Shown here one piece after another: positions 33,254-44,141 of a stretch of DNA of 64,000 nucleotides. This DNA is from Owenia fusiformis (lineage: Eukaryota > Annelida > Polychaeta > Sabellida > Oweniidae). Below the pieces are notes generated by a model. The model did no database searches, was not told where the DNA came from, and was given only the letters and a program-made list of their open reading frames with translations. Position 1 is the stretch's first letter; every line of letters begins with the position of its first letter. The translations under genes and the position numbers were made by a program. Location: contig CAIIXF020000006.1 of the NCBI GenBank assembly GCA_903813345.2, positions 17,178,348 through 17,242,347 on the forward strand, written 5' to 3'.

Positions 33254-36200
33254 CTGAAACAAATCATTATACTTTGAAATTAAATTGTTTTACTTGCATC
33301 ATAAAATAAGGCAACTGTAATTAAATAATATCTGCAGAATATATTTTTTGTTAATGAAAGGAGCAGTCTATTTTCCCTTTTATTCTTTTAGGACAATCTT
33401 AAAAATAAAATTTCTTTAGCCCCTCTGGCTACCAACATGGTTGTTACTATATACATACAAATTTCATCACAATAATGGATGAAATGTGCTAAATTCATGG
33501 TTTATCTTTTATTAAATGCCCCATGGAGCTTTCTTTTTTCACAGTTTAAAATAAGGATGTAGGAGGACATGCTTAACATTTTATTAATTGTCTTAGCCTA
33601 AATATGAGTGGCAGCTGTCAAGTGAACAATGACAGGGTGATCTACCCTTTGCATTTGTTTGACTTCACAAGAGAGCTTCGTCTTCACTCTTTCAAACTAA
33701 AATAAACCTGTGAACTCACCGCGCCAATCAGTTTTCGTCGGCCAAATTTGACCAACATTATTTATATGGTCATTCCTTCTGACGTCATCATTGAGCCCGG
33801 AATTGACCAATAACATGCGCATATTTAATTAGAACGCATTTGGCGTGTGTTTCTTCAAGCTCGCTGTATAATATGGTCTCTACTAGGCAGAGTGTAGTTT
33901 AATTAAACTAGAGGTAGGGTAAGGGTGATCCAGAAGTAATTTCAAAGATGTTGCCATTTCAATGCTACTGGACTAATCTTCGTGAAACTTGGTACAGATG
34001 TTCCCAAAACATTATTGAGTGTATACTCTAAATATAAAGATTCACCTGTTTGATTGGTTGATTTTATTGTAACTATAGTAACCCGATGTGACGTCTCCCG
34101 GGGCAAATTATTTGTTTAAGCAGAAAATAGAACTAAAATTTTAATAAGGACAATATAAATGTTAGTTTTAAACACGATATTTTATTGAAATCATGAACAT
34201 TTAATTGCTCAATCATTTCATACATGATACTCTGCATAATTGCCACAATTAGCAATATATTTTTCATCGTAGTACCATGGACTAGGAAATTTTAAGTCCG
34301 TGGTAGTACCCGATGTGCAAACTGATCACATGCTATCTATTGCAAGACTTACGCCTGCCACAACCGTCACCATGTTAATCAGTGTTTTTTAAGTAGCGCA
34401 AGGATCCTGCCATGACCGTGGTAGTGTTATCGTGTAAGCCTGGTATAACCGTGACTGGCTGGTATAACCGTGACAATGTTGTATTCTATTGCAAGGCCTG
34501 TCATGACCCTGAAAGTGTTATCGTGGAAGCCTGGCGCGACCGTAGCCTTTATTGTGGTTTATAAGCGAATGTGAATATTAATATGTATAGTAGTAATTTT
34601 GATTTTGACATGATTAAGGTAGTTAAACACCATGATCATAGTATTAAACTGTTTAATTGTAATGAGGATCACTTAAAATTGTTAAGGATATTCCTGGCAT
34701 TAATGTCATACATATTTACTAGTCATTGCAATACATTATAACGGTCATAGTAGAACTAAGCCTAAATCTCTACATAACCACCCTCATACCTGGCCTTGCA
34801 ATACTATATTACATTGTCACGGTCATACCAGGCTTTGCGATCCCATAATACATTGTCATGGTCATGCCAGGTTTTCAAATACACATTGTCACGGTCAATT
34901 ATAGCAATCATAAATTTCTACATAACCACTCTCATACCCGAACTTGGAATACTATATCACATTGCCATGGCGGTCATACTAATTAAGCCTTGCAATACTA
35001 TATTACATTGGCATGGTCATGCCAGGCTTTGCAATACACATTGTCACGGTTATAGCAGTCCTAATCATAAATTTCTACATTACCACTCTCATACCTGAAC
35101 TTGCAATACTATATTACATTGTCACGGTCATGCCAGGCTTTGCAGTACTATATTACATTGTTACGGTCATACCAAGCCTTGCAGAACTATATTACATTGT
35201 CACGGTCATGGCAGGCATTGCAATATAATACTGCATTGTCGCGGTTATACCAGGCTTTCACGATAACATTACCACGGTCATGGCAGGATCCTTGCGCTAC
35301 TTAAAAAACACTGAATAACATGGTGACGGTTACGCCAGGCGTTAGTCTTGCAACAGATAGGGTCTCAAACTGATCTCGAAATCCATGATAACTCATTTTT
35401 GGAATACATCATTTCATCAAGTGAAGTTTGAAAACTGATTCCAGTTAGCTCCCACTTAAGTTCACTGTGTAAGTAAATCTCACTTGGGGCAAGATGGGGG
35501 AAATATAGGGCATACTAAAGTTGTGGCATTCCCAACCCATCCACTGTACTGATTGTGAAGATGACCTTGTGAGCTTGGGCTTTATCCCAGTAAAAACTTT
35601 TCATCTGTCCCAGTCCCAGTCGTATATTTGCTATTATGATGCTTGGTTAACCACTTTCTCAGGAATTAAAAAAGTGTGTTTGACATCATATATGATACGA
35701 CATTGATGTTCAAATCGTAACATGAAACTTAAAATTATTCTGAAAAATTACTTAAGTTATAAATTATCAAGTTGAGAAGAGTTCCTATTTCTTTCGCAAA
35801 ATTGAATTTGCCCCAGGTGACATCACAGCGGGCTACCATAGTTACCATGAGATGAATCAATCAAATAGTGGAAGGTTTATCTTTGAGATATCAACTCAGT
35901 AATGTTTGAAAATTGGAGAACACCTGTATCAAGTTTCAAGATGATTAGGCAAATAGTATTGAAACGGCAACACCTTTGACGTTACTTCTGGATCCCCCTG
36001 GAATAGGATGTTTTGTAAAATTAAAATAAATGTTCACATTTCCAGTGACTGAAGAAATTCAAATATTTTTTCTAAATATACATGTTTTAATACATTCTGT
36101 TGCATATGCTAGATATTAGATAAGAAACGATTAATATATCACTTGTAAAGCTACATATGCGAATAAACAGAGGTCAGTTGAAATGGAGGATGCCAAAAAT

Positions 36201-39200
36201 AATAGTATTTTCAATTTGTATCTTAATAACTAAATTGGTTTGTTTTGTAAAGATGGCAGAAAAGGAGATTAATCAATTTCTCACAAGTTATAATGTCATT
36301 GTGTCAGCCCAGGAATCAAAGTGTTATTCATTTAGTTTTGACTCAACCCCCACTCTCCCTAAAAATGAAATTGCCACTCTAGATTTTTTCATGAACCTCG
36401 GAATTCAATAAATCGATCCTGTTAAAATTGAAAATGGATTTTACACCTACACTTTTAAGGTACGTAATTATGTATATTACCAGAAGTTAATGGTTTAATC
36501 ACACAAATGGATTAGAATTTTCATTTTGTCAGGCTATTCAACAAGAGTTTCACAATTTTTAGATAATAGTTTTCTTGCAAGGCATTTAAACCTATGACTG
36601 ATATGAAACAGACATGGCCATTGCATAAAAATGCAATGAACATGATGAACCTCCTGGAAGATTGAGAAATACCACTGTGTGCTATAAAAATATGATGAAC
36701 TTTCACTCCATTACTTTTCCATGTAAAACTTGGGGTCATCTCAAACATTTTGTACTAAACTTCACACATCATTTAATTTGTAAACTGCTGTATCACCGAC
36801 CAAAATAAATGTAGAATTTAGTGTGAAACATTTGAGACAATATCTGGGGAGAATAACTGGTATTTCCTTTATACCTGTTCATCTTGCCACAAGTTTGGGT
36901 ACTTAGTATAGAGCCCTATCCTATCATCCAGTGCAGCTATACTGAGGTTGAGTACAAGTCCTATAAAATACACCAGTACAGATACTGCACCTGATTGTAG
37001 AGTCAAGGCCTTGATTAGGAATCTACGGTTGGGATGACTGACATCGTATCTGTAACAATAGAAGACATTTAAGACTTGGTTTGTCAATTAACATTTAAGA
37101 CTTGGTTTGTCAATTAATATTTAAGACGTGGTTTGTCAATTAACGTTTCAGAATTAGTTTGTCAATTAACGTTTCAGAATTAGTTTGTTATTTAACATTT
37201 CAGAATTAGTTTGTCTAATAATTAATTTGCATCATAGACTAATATTACTTTGGGTCATTATGTTAGTGAGTAAAATGCCAGTAAAACACAAGTACGTGAT
37301 TTGTTATTGAAAAGGCCATTTTGCATGGCGCCTTTTGTATTTTATAGAAATGAAACATTTAAGAAAAAGCATCAAAAACTCAAACATGTACCCCAAATTG
37401 ATTGGCACATGTTGCCTCATGAATAGAGTATACTAATTGAAAATACAGTGCAACACTCAGTGAAAGCCTGTGGTCAACTTCTCCAAAATTTACAAATTCA
37501 AAATTCAATTGTTTATTTTGAAATTACTCAGTCAATCCATCTTCGTTCACTCGGCTCCCGTCGGTGAAGACCGAGCGTGCGAAGATGCAGTCAATCTGGA
37601 AAAGAAAAGTTGATTTGGCATTCCATAACTTTGCAACATTTGCAGAAATTGACTCCAGAATCTTAACAATCTGGTTCAGCGTAACCAACCTCATTATATC
37701 ACCAATAAATAAATCAACCTTACCTATCAAATACAGATACAATACAAAGTGCAAACATAAGGTAGTATATGGACTGCACTGGTTGGCCAAGTATTGCATA
37801 ATGTAAAAGAAAGTCTGTGTTTCCATGTCCCAGTAATATATAAACAGTCACTATGTGCCAAATGGCGAATCCAGCTAGAATGCCATGGAGGAAAAGAGTG
37901 AAGGCCTTGAAGACACGATGGGTGGAGATAGCAAGTTGTATTGTAGTCTGACCAGGAGTCTCTATGACGTTACTTCGGGCTTGTTCTTGTTGTTCTGCTA
38001 GCCGTCGTGCAAGCTTGTGTTTATCTGTACTTTTAAAACCAGCTGAAAACATTTTAAAGTATTATGCCTTTGTTAGTTAGTTTGTACAAAAAATGTTTAC
38101 ATTTGCAATGTGAATTTGAATGATTTATAAAGTGGATAAACAGGATCCTAGAAACTAAGTTACTGACCCTCTACCCTTTCAAATACTTTTCTAAATAGTC
38201 CTGCATGAAGATGTTGTGTAACTCTCCACAAAAACACACAAATTGGGAAAGTAGGTAATAGGGGAGGGGCAAAGACATGATACAAAACTATTTTCCTATA
38301 AAAGTCATACTTTTCTGTTCTATAAACAGTCTACCAACAGGTTGACTCTTGAGCTGTGGTGCCGTATAACGTACATCTCTCTCATCATCATCGTCATCTT
38401 CATCGTGGTCTTCAGTCTTTGTGATGATGTCATCATTTATTGCTGAGAGTTCTGCAGCAAGTGCATTGTCTTCATACTCATCTGGTTCATTTGAACTGGA
38501 AGAAAAATATTAATTAAGGTCAATAGAGGGTTGAAATTGTTATCGAAGATTGTTAATGCTAAAAAATGTTTGTCCAGTCTCTCTTGGTGAACTCTGTAGA
38601 TACAATAGTATAAAATTTGGCATTTGTAGTGATGTAACAATTTGATGTAACAAAAAAGTAGATAAGTAAAGTTGCATTATGTACCGCTATCTTTGGTCTA
38701 CTTTGGGCCAGGATATTTAACTTAGATCTGGTATATGAAGGGGGAGGGGTACATTCTCACTAACTATCAGAATGATATTTTGGAAACAAATGGACCTATA
38801 ATTTTTGACTGTCAATGTCAATAATAATCATTTTTTAACTAATGTTTTTCTAACCCAATGTTTAAGAATATGTATTAACTACCACACATTGGGAGATTTT
38901 TCAGTATAATGGCAGTCCTTTTCAGCTTTCTCAATCACTATCCAATTCAGTATATATATTTAATTTGAGCTTAATTCTTACCCATCTGGCTTCTTCCGTT
39001 TCTTTCTTTTCTTTTTGGTTGTTGGGTCTGCCTTGGACTCTGTAACAGTATCATCTACTAATGTCTCTCTGCTGCCAGATACATTCTGAAATTGATGGAT
39101 GTTATTATTAGACAATCTAGATATTTACATGTGTACTATACAAAAAGATCCAAATGGCCAAATCAAATTACTACAGATATCATTACATAACATTTAGGTA

Positions 39201-42200
39201 GTATCATTCATTGGACATGCATATTTAGTATTTACCCCCATGAATGTGGGGATGTTTTGCCTTTTTCGTAATCAATCACTCTATTGCATAGAGAAAAGTG
39301 TTTTGTAAAAGAAAACAAGAGATTTGGTAAGGAAAATGCTGATATAAGACCTGATTTTCATCTTCAATTCATCAAGGCATCCAACTAAAACAAAATGGCG
39401 GACAATAGGAAAAATTTCAAGATCCAGATATATATGCTGAAAAAAGGCAGATGAAGCATTGTCTCCAGTAATCAATCTCTTATTACATTGGTAAAAGTGT
39501 TTTGTCAAAGAAAACAAGAGAATAGGTAAGGAAACTGCTGACATAGTCCTGATTTTCATCTTCAATTCATCAAGGTATCCAACAACACAATTTGGAATAG
39601 GTTTCAGCTGTGGGTGGGGTTTGCCTTATCAAAGTCAAAAATTAGAAAAAAGCAAACCGAACGAGATTTATGGGGGTATGCATATTCATCAACAACAACT
39701 TGACCGTGTACAGATAGTATCCCTTCATGTGTATTCCTTAAAAAAATACAGTTGTTAAGGTGTCATGGTACTTAAAAGGGGGGCCTTAACTCCTTCATCA
39801 CTGAAAATTTTGGGGAAAATGGAAAGAAATGAAAAACTGAAATGTAAATGAATCTAGAAGCAAGAAATAGAAGCAACACCCAATAAGTTATATGTCATTT
39901 TGAAGGGCTATACCCATACTTTATTACCCTTTGCAATCGTTTGACTTCACTTCTTAAAAGAGAGCTTCGTCTTCACTCTTTCAAACTAAAATAAACCTGT
40001 GAACTCACCGCGCCAATCAGTGTTCGTCGGCCAAATTTGACCGACGTTCTATATATGGTCATTCTTCTGACGTCATCGTTGAGCCCGAAATTGACCAATG
40101 ACACGCGCATATTTAATCAGAACACATTTGGCGTATGTTTCTTTAAGCTCGCTGATTGGTGGAACAAAAGGTTAGCGCGTAGGTCAAAAGTGATTTATTA
40201 CCCAAACTCTCACTGGTACCCGTCGTGGGGGCGGGGTTACTAAACTGTAATATGGTCTCTACTAGGCAGAGTGTAGTTTAACTAGACTCTGCATGCAGGG
40301 TAATACTTTATGTTTTTTGAAAAAAAATATGAATATGCAAATGAGATAGTGTCATTGTGACGTCATAATTCAAGATGGCGCAGTTGGATTTTTTTCAAAA
40401 TGGAATTATTTTAGCATTTAATTTTTTATTGAGACTTCAATTTAAAAATCTGAAAACACAGAATTATAGATCTTCTTATGCTGATTTCAGTGGTATTTGT
40501 ACTATGACATAACTCCTACAAATAAATTTTTTAGAGCTTCGAGACTGCAAATTCTCGGAAAATCCCTATGGCGATTTAACATGGGATTTTATCGTTTTCG
40601 ATACTTTTTCGCGACATGTCAGATTCAAGTGCCTCTAACTTTGCACAGAGTCATCAGATTCAAACAATCTTTTTTTAAAAATGTTCCTACTGGTCCATTC
40701 TTTTAGAAAATGCATTATTCTTGCAGTTTTAGAATAGCAAAAACCAAAATCATATATGATCGATTTTGTTCTAAGGGGTCTCCAAGGGACCCCTGATGAT
40801 AAAAATGCATGATTTATCAATTTATTTAATCCTGAAGTCTGTGCAAACATTTTAAAAAAAAGTTCATGACTTTTCGTTAAGTATTTACAAAGTTACAGTG
40901 ATCCGAAGCTGGTGAGCGCGCGAAAAATTGCGAAAACGTTAAAATCCCATGTTAAATCGCCATAGGGATCTTCCGAGAATTTGCAGTCTCGAAGCTCTAA
41001 AAAATTTATTTGTAGGAGTTATGTCATGGTATAAATACCACTGAAATCAGCATAAGAAGATCTTTAATTCTGCGTTTCCAGATTTTTAAATTGAAGTCTC
41101 AATAAAAAATAAATGCTAAAATAATTATATTTTGAAAAAAATCCTACTGCGCCATCTTGAATTATGACGTCACAATGACACTATCTCATTTGCATATTCA
41201 CATTTTTTTCAAAAAACATAAAGTATGGGTATAGCCCTCAAAATGACATATAACTTATTGGGTGTTGCTTCCTTTTCTTGCTTCTAGATTCATTTACATT
41301 TCAGTTTTTCATTTCTTTCCATTTTCCCCAAAACAGAAGTGACAAAACATGCTGCATTTTTAGATGTTTTCTGAACAAAGATGGCAGAATTCTGTTTTGA
41401 CCTCCAGTCAATTCAACTAGTTCCACATATCATTTACAGGACCAGGATCACAATATACATGGTCAGAATGACCCTAATAAACATGATGAAATAACTTTTC
41501 AGCCCTCTAAAAATGTGACTGAAAAAAGCTAAAAGCAGGAGCTTAGGAAAGGTCACTGAACAGAATATTCTGAATTTTTCTGAAAATGTGCCTAATATAA
41601 ACAATCAGAAGAATTACATTTTTTAAAGTAGGTCAAATTTTTAGAAGGGTAAACTTCCTGGGAATTTTAAGATTGTTACGTCTTGTATGAGACTGAAAAC
41701 GTGACCTTGTGCCAATTTAGGAAACAATATTTTCTATCTACGTCGATTACAAAGCATCTAAGGTACGGAAATCTATATGAACAACTTAGTCAAAAGGGAT
41801 AAATAGCCCAACGAGAGTCAGCGGTCTTGAAAAATACTTGAATCTTGTTTCCAGTCTTCTAAAAATTTGGAATCCCAATCTCCTTTCGACAGAACACTCT
41901 CATCATATGTGATTTATTCGAAAACATCTTTTTGAGACTGGATAACTGCAATAAGTTTACTTCCTGCGAAAGCTATTTGGATTTTGATATAATAGCTTTC
42001 CCACGGAGCATTTGGACAGCTCAGTGATCGTGACCTTTGAAATCGAATTAAGTAGATCCGCGGCTTACTTTTGGTCTCTAACTGTGTCTTACATCAGTAT
42101 CATCAATCCGTGTAAGTATTGGAGCGCTGGAGTACTTCTTTTTCGATCAAGACTTGTAATTGTTAGGTCGAGTGAATCGTTTTACTGCCAAATTCCAATA

Positions 42201-42951
42201 TGGCGGTTTCTGCTCGGACATTTTCGTAAATCTCCGGAGGTTGTCCGAACCTAACTAATTCTCAAAATTCATTTCGTTCGTTGCGTATCTCGCACCTAGC
42301 AAACCGCCATATTGGAAATAGGTCTGTAAAACTTTAACTCGATGAACAATTTACAAGTCTTGATCGAAAAAGAAGTACTCCAGCGCTCCAATACTTACAC
42401 GGATTGATGATACTGATGTAAGACACAGTTAGAGACCAAAAGTAAGCCGCGGATCGACTTAATTCAGTTTCAAAGGTCACTATTGATCAGCTGTTCACTT
42501 CTCCGTTTGAGAGCCATAAGTTTCAAAATCTAACATGGCTCTCGAAGTGAGTAACAATAAGTCAAATTCTCTTTCCAAATCTAGGTTAGACTACCTGCTT
42601 CGGTTTCCGTCCTGATCTCCTATCTTTCCTTGTTGCTGATGATGGTGTTGCTGGTTGAGATTCTTCACCTCCGTCATCTCCAGTTGTATCCTTCACTCTT
42701 TTCCTTCTATTTTTAGAGGGAGTGCTGGGTGAATCAAGTGTTCCTTCAGCTCCAGAAATTCTTTCTCGAGACCTACTTCTGCGACGAACTGATCTAACAG
42801 AATCCTGACCACTCTCTTCCCCATCTATCCTCTTCTTTTTCTTCTTCTTACGTGGAGTTACATCTTCTGCCTCGGATGCTCTTTGGGAGGCTACACTTGG
42901 GGAGAGAGGCGGTAATTTTCGCGCTTTTGGTTTTGGAATTTCATCCGCCAT
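33071..42951 (-). CDS. tmem237: TMEM237, complete six-exon gene
   Basis: Join of 42595-42951, 38982-39085, 38311-38495, 37724-38042, 36875-37049 and 33071-33253: 1323 nt, 440 residues plus TGA. Every intron is GT..AG and phases agree throughout. TMEM237 is a four-pass membrane protein of the ciliary transition zone, needed for the gate that controls ciliary membrane content; human mutations cause Joubert syndrome. Residues 1-160 are a basic, Ser/Lys-rich tail with KKKKKK tracts. Then come an acidic stretch (DEDDDDDERD) and the conserved SQPVGRLFIEQ (human ISQPVGKVFVEK). Likely membrane segments: about 262-286, 303-321, 341-362 and 389-409. Family blocks HGILAGFAIWHIV, PVQSIYYL, VFDR and DRIGLYT are intact. 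Length is close to human (408). Introns hold several foldback elements. Confidence 0.93.
33643..33921 (+). repeat. TACCCT-element, 279-bp copy nested in foldback element C
   Basis: Starts TACCCTTTGCATTTG and ends GGTAGGGTA. A perfect 9-bp duplication AGGGTGATC lies at 33634-33642 and 33922-33930. It matches the copy at 39925-40302 over most of its length but lacks about 100 bp near the right end. It contains TGACGTCATC and a CGCGCCAATCAG block. Nine-base duplications are typical of Mutator-like (MULE) elements; family is inferred. Confidence 0.88.
34760..35300 (+). repeat. Degenerate tandem array, ~40-bp unit
   Basis: Repeated TGCAATACTATATTACATTG plus TCACGGTCATACCAGGCTT, in at least eight imperfect copies, with a longer period that also repeats CATAAATTTCTACATAACCAC three times. 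The short ORFs in this stretch (about 34796-35304) are by-products of the repeat. Confidence 0.85.
36875..37049 (-). CDS. tmem237: TMEM237 exon 5
   Basis: Acceptor TTACAG|ATACGATG and donor ACAG|GTATAA; enters in phase 2, leaves in phase 0. Encodes the third membrane segment and the conserved DRIGLYT. Confidence 0.9.
37065..37220. repeat. Minisatellite, 26-bp unit, 6 copies, next to an exon
   Basis: Units such as ACATTTAAGACTTGGTTTGT plus CAATTA repeat six times, with the left three and the right three forming two subtypes. The array begins 16 bases upstream (in gene orientation) of the exon 5 acceptor of TMEM237, thus where branch point and pyrimidine tract would lie. Confidence 0.9.
37724..38042 (-). 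CDS. tmem237: TMEM237 exon 4
   Basis: Acceptor TTTTCAG|CTGG and donor GATAG|GTAAGG; enters in phase 1, leaves in phase 2. Encodes the first two membrane segments (FTLFLHGILAGFAIWHIV and PVQSIYYLMFALCIVSVF). Confidence 0.92.
38311..38495 (-). CDS. tmem237: TMEM237 exon 3
   Basis: Acceptor CTTCCAG|TTCAAA and donor AGAAAA|GTATGA; enters in phase 2, leaves in phase 1. Acidic stretch and the conserved SQPVGRLFIEQ. Confidence 0.9.
38982..39085 (-). CDS. tmem237: TMEM237 exon 2
   Basis: Acceptor TTTCAG|AATGTA and donor GATGG|GTAAGA; enters in phase 0, leaves in phase 2. Encodes a Lys/Arg-rich stretch (KKKRKKRKKPDG). Confidence 0.85.
39270..39590. repeat. Two-unit direct repeat (~200-bp spacing) in TMEM237 intron 1
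   Basis: AATCAATC, AAAAGTGTTTTGT, GAAAACAAGAGA and CTGATTTTCATCTTCAATTC occur in the same order from 39270 and from 39470. Ends near 39234 (TACCCCCATGAAT) and 39668-39677 (TTATGGGGGTA) are inverted and may bound an element containing both copies. Confidence 0.75.
39809..41335. mobile_element. Foldback element D in TMEM237 intron 1, interrupted by a TACCCT-element
   Basis: The left arm (39809-39924, then 40312-40612) and right arm (40916-41335) are reverse complements over about 420 bp, for example GGGGAAAATGGAAAG at both outer ends and AACATGGGATTTTA near the loop. The loop is about 300 bp and holds a small hairpin (GGGGTCTCCAAGGGACCCC). The right arm preserves the empty site of the nested insertion (39925-40302). 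No coding content and no clear target duplication. Confidence 0.88.
39925..40302 (+). repeat. TACCCT-element, 378-bp copy nested in foldback element D
   Basis: Ends TACCCTTTGC and GCAGGGTA; perfect 9-bp duplication ATACTTTAT at 39916-39924 and 40303-40311. The opposite arm of the host palindrome shows the single, uninterrupted ATACTTTAT, proving the insertion. Longest copy in the window and the best reference for the family. Non-coding. Confidence 0.92.
42017..42493. mobile_element. Foldback element E, 477 bp, in TMEM237 intron 1
   Basis: Arms of about 190 bp (CAGCTCAGTGATCGTGACC at the left, GGTCACTATTGATCAGCTG at the right) pair nearly perfectly around a loop of about 85 bp (42212-42296). 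A block CAATATGGCGGTTT pairs with AAACCGCCATATTGG. It lies about 100 bp from the exon 1 donor of TMEM237. Confidence 0.88.
42595..42951 (-). CDS. tmem237: TMEM237 exon 1
   Basis: ATG at 42951 (MADEIPKPKARKLPPLSP); donor AAGCAG|GTAGTC, phase 0. Encodes 119 residues: a Lys tract (KKKKKKR), an Arg/Ser-rich part (RRRSRSRER) and a basic end. Start chosen as the first ATG, in an AAATGG context. Confidence 0.9.
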
Positions 42952-44141
42952 TTGTAAACAATTTTCTTGCCAAGAACTATCTTGCTATAGCGAAATTTGA
43001 ACTATGATTCCTCCCAAATCAATAAAGTAATGAACGGGCAAAACAATTTCAAATACCAGCTGGTCATACTGTGTAACATCAGAAACACAAATATGAACAT
43101 GAATTCAATACAAACGACCAAATATTGAAGATTCAAAATTAAAATAATGTTTTCGTTCAGTGTGTTTTCTAATCTATTGTTGCGCATGCGTGGACATTTT
43201 AATGAAGTTCTGAAAATCGAAGAGAAATTTCAACAGTTATTTGTGTTTTGAGATCATACTAGCTATACTATGAAGTAAATACCGGTAAGTCATGATATTT
43301 AGCTATGTTTTTTACAAGAATATGTATAAATGTGTAGTACTTATTGATTGAATTCCCAGCATTTTTGATGTGAATTTGGATGAACATTTTTTTCTGAAGA
43401 TTTTTTAATTTTTCCTGATTTTTATTTTTTTTGGCAATTCAGTCTCAAGTGAATATCCAGTGTTTACAGGATAAAGGTTTATACTGGATTAGATATGCAT
43501 TGGTATCCTCAGATTTTGAGTTGACAACTTTCTTGAATCCTAGTCATATTTACTAGTCTTAGAGTCTAGCAAGAAGTTAGCCTTTTTTATTCTGGGAAGC
43601 TTCATATGGGTAAATATATGTTTTCGGAACCCCGACCGACCCTCCCTTGAGACCCCCGACCGTAAAACATTTTTCAGAATTTGAAAATAAAATACTCAAA
43701 ACGTGACCAGAATAGAAGAATATAAAGTCACCTACCTTAGAGAAGAACAATTTGAAGTAAAATAGCCAGATAATCATCAGTATTTAAGAAAAAAACACTG
43801 AATTTTGCCGTGAGCAAGCAGGAAGTTAGCTACTCAGAGCTAACAATTTTGGTATTTTGTATTGATCGCACTGCCATCTTTATGACTAAGTCTTATGAAA
43901 AACTTTTGAAGTCCGAATTCATTTATAACAACCAGACACCTGTCTAGAACTCCTTCATACATTTGAATAATATTATTGATTCCTTTATTTGTTCATCCTC
44001 ATTAGATTAATTTTAAAGAGGTTCAATTCAAAAGATGCTCTATTTTTAAAATATTGATCTCTCCAAACTCTGAAATAAAAGCTTCTTGGATTCAATTCAA
44101 AAGATGCACAAAAACAAAGTTTCCCTTTTAAAATACTGATT
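42952..44141. other. TMEM237 5' flank
   Basis: Apart from the NRF1-type site, AT-rich DNA without a recognised gene. Confidence 0.5.
43181..43190. promoter_or_regulatory. NRF1-type site upstream of TMEM237
   Basis: TGCGCATGCG, a match to the NRF1 half-palindrome, 230 bp upstream of the TMEM237 start codon. The same motif type sits upstream of onecut. Function inferred from the motif only. Confidence 0.45.

Larger units (their letters stand above)
33633..36000. mobile_element. Foldback element C, 2.4 kb, with internal tandem repeats
   Basis: The left end CAGGGTGATCCAGAAGTAA (interrupted by a nested element) and the reverse complement of the right end, CAGGGGGATCCAGAAGTAA, continue as inverted repeats for about 190 bp (33931-34115 and 35805-36000). 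A second inverted pair lies inside (about 34330-34560 with 35220-35370: AAGGATCCTGCCATGACCGTGG and its complement). The middle (34760-35300) is a tandem array. This layout, long arms plus internal repeats, is that of foldback transposons. No transposase ORF; no clear target duplication. Confidence 0.8.
33254..36874 (-). other. TMEM237 intron 5
   Basis: About 3.6 kb, largely taken up by the foldback element at 33633-36000. No further exon recognised; the ORF at 36157-36411 on the plus strand has no known domain. Confidence 0.8.

Noticed and set aside
34796-35304. Overlapping ORFs of 60-100 residues with ITLSRSYQAL-like repeats
   Set aside because: By-products of the ~40-bp tandem array in foldback element C.
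39234-39677. Element bounded by TACCCCCAT inverted ends
   Set aside because: The inverted ends are short and no adjacent target duplication is found; only the internal direct repeat is reported as supported.
42952-43000. Possible RFX X-box (TTCTTGCCAAGAAC) near the TMEM237 start
   Set aside because: Half-site spacing and sequence differ from the GTTGCCATGGCAAC consensus; not strong enough without a profile score.
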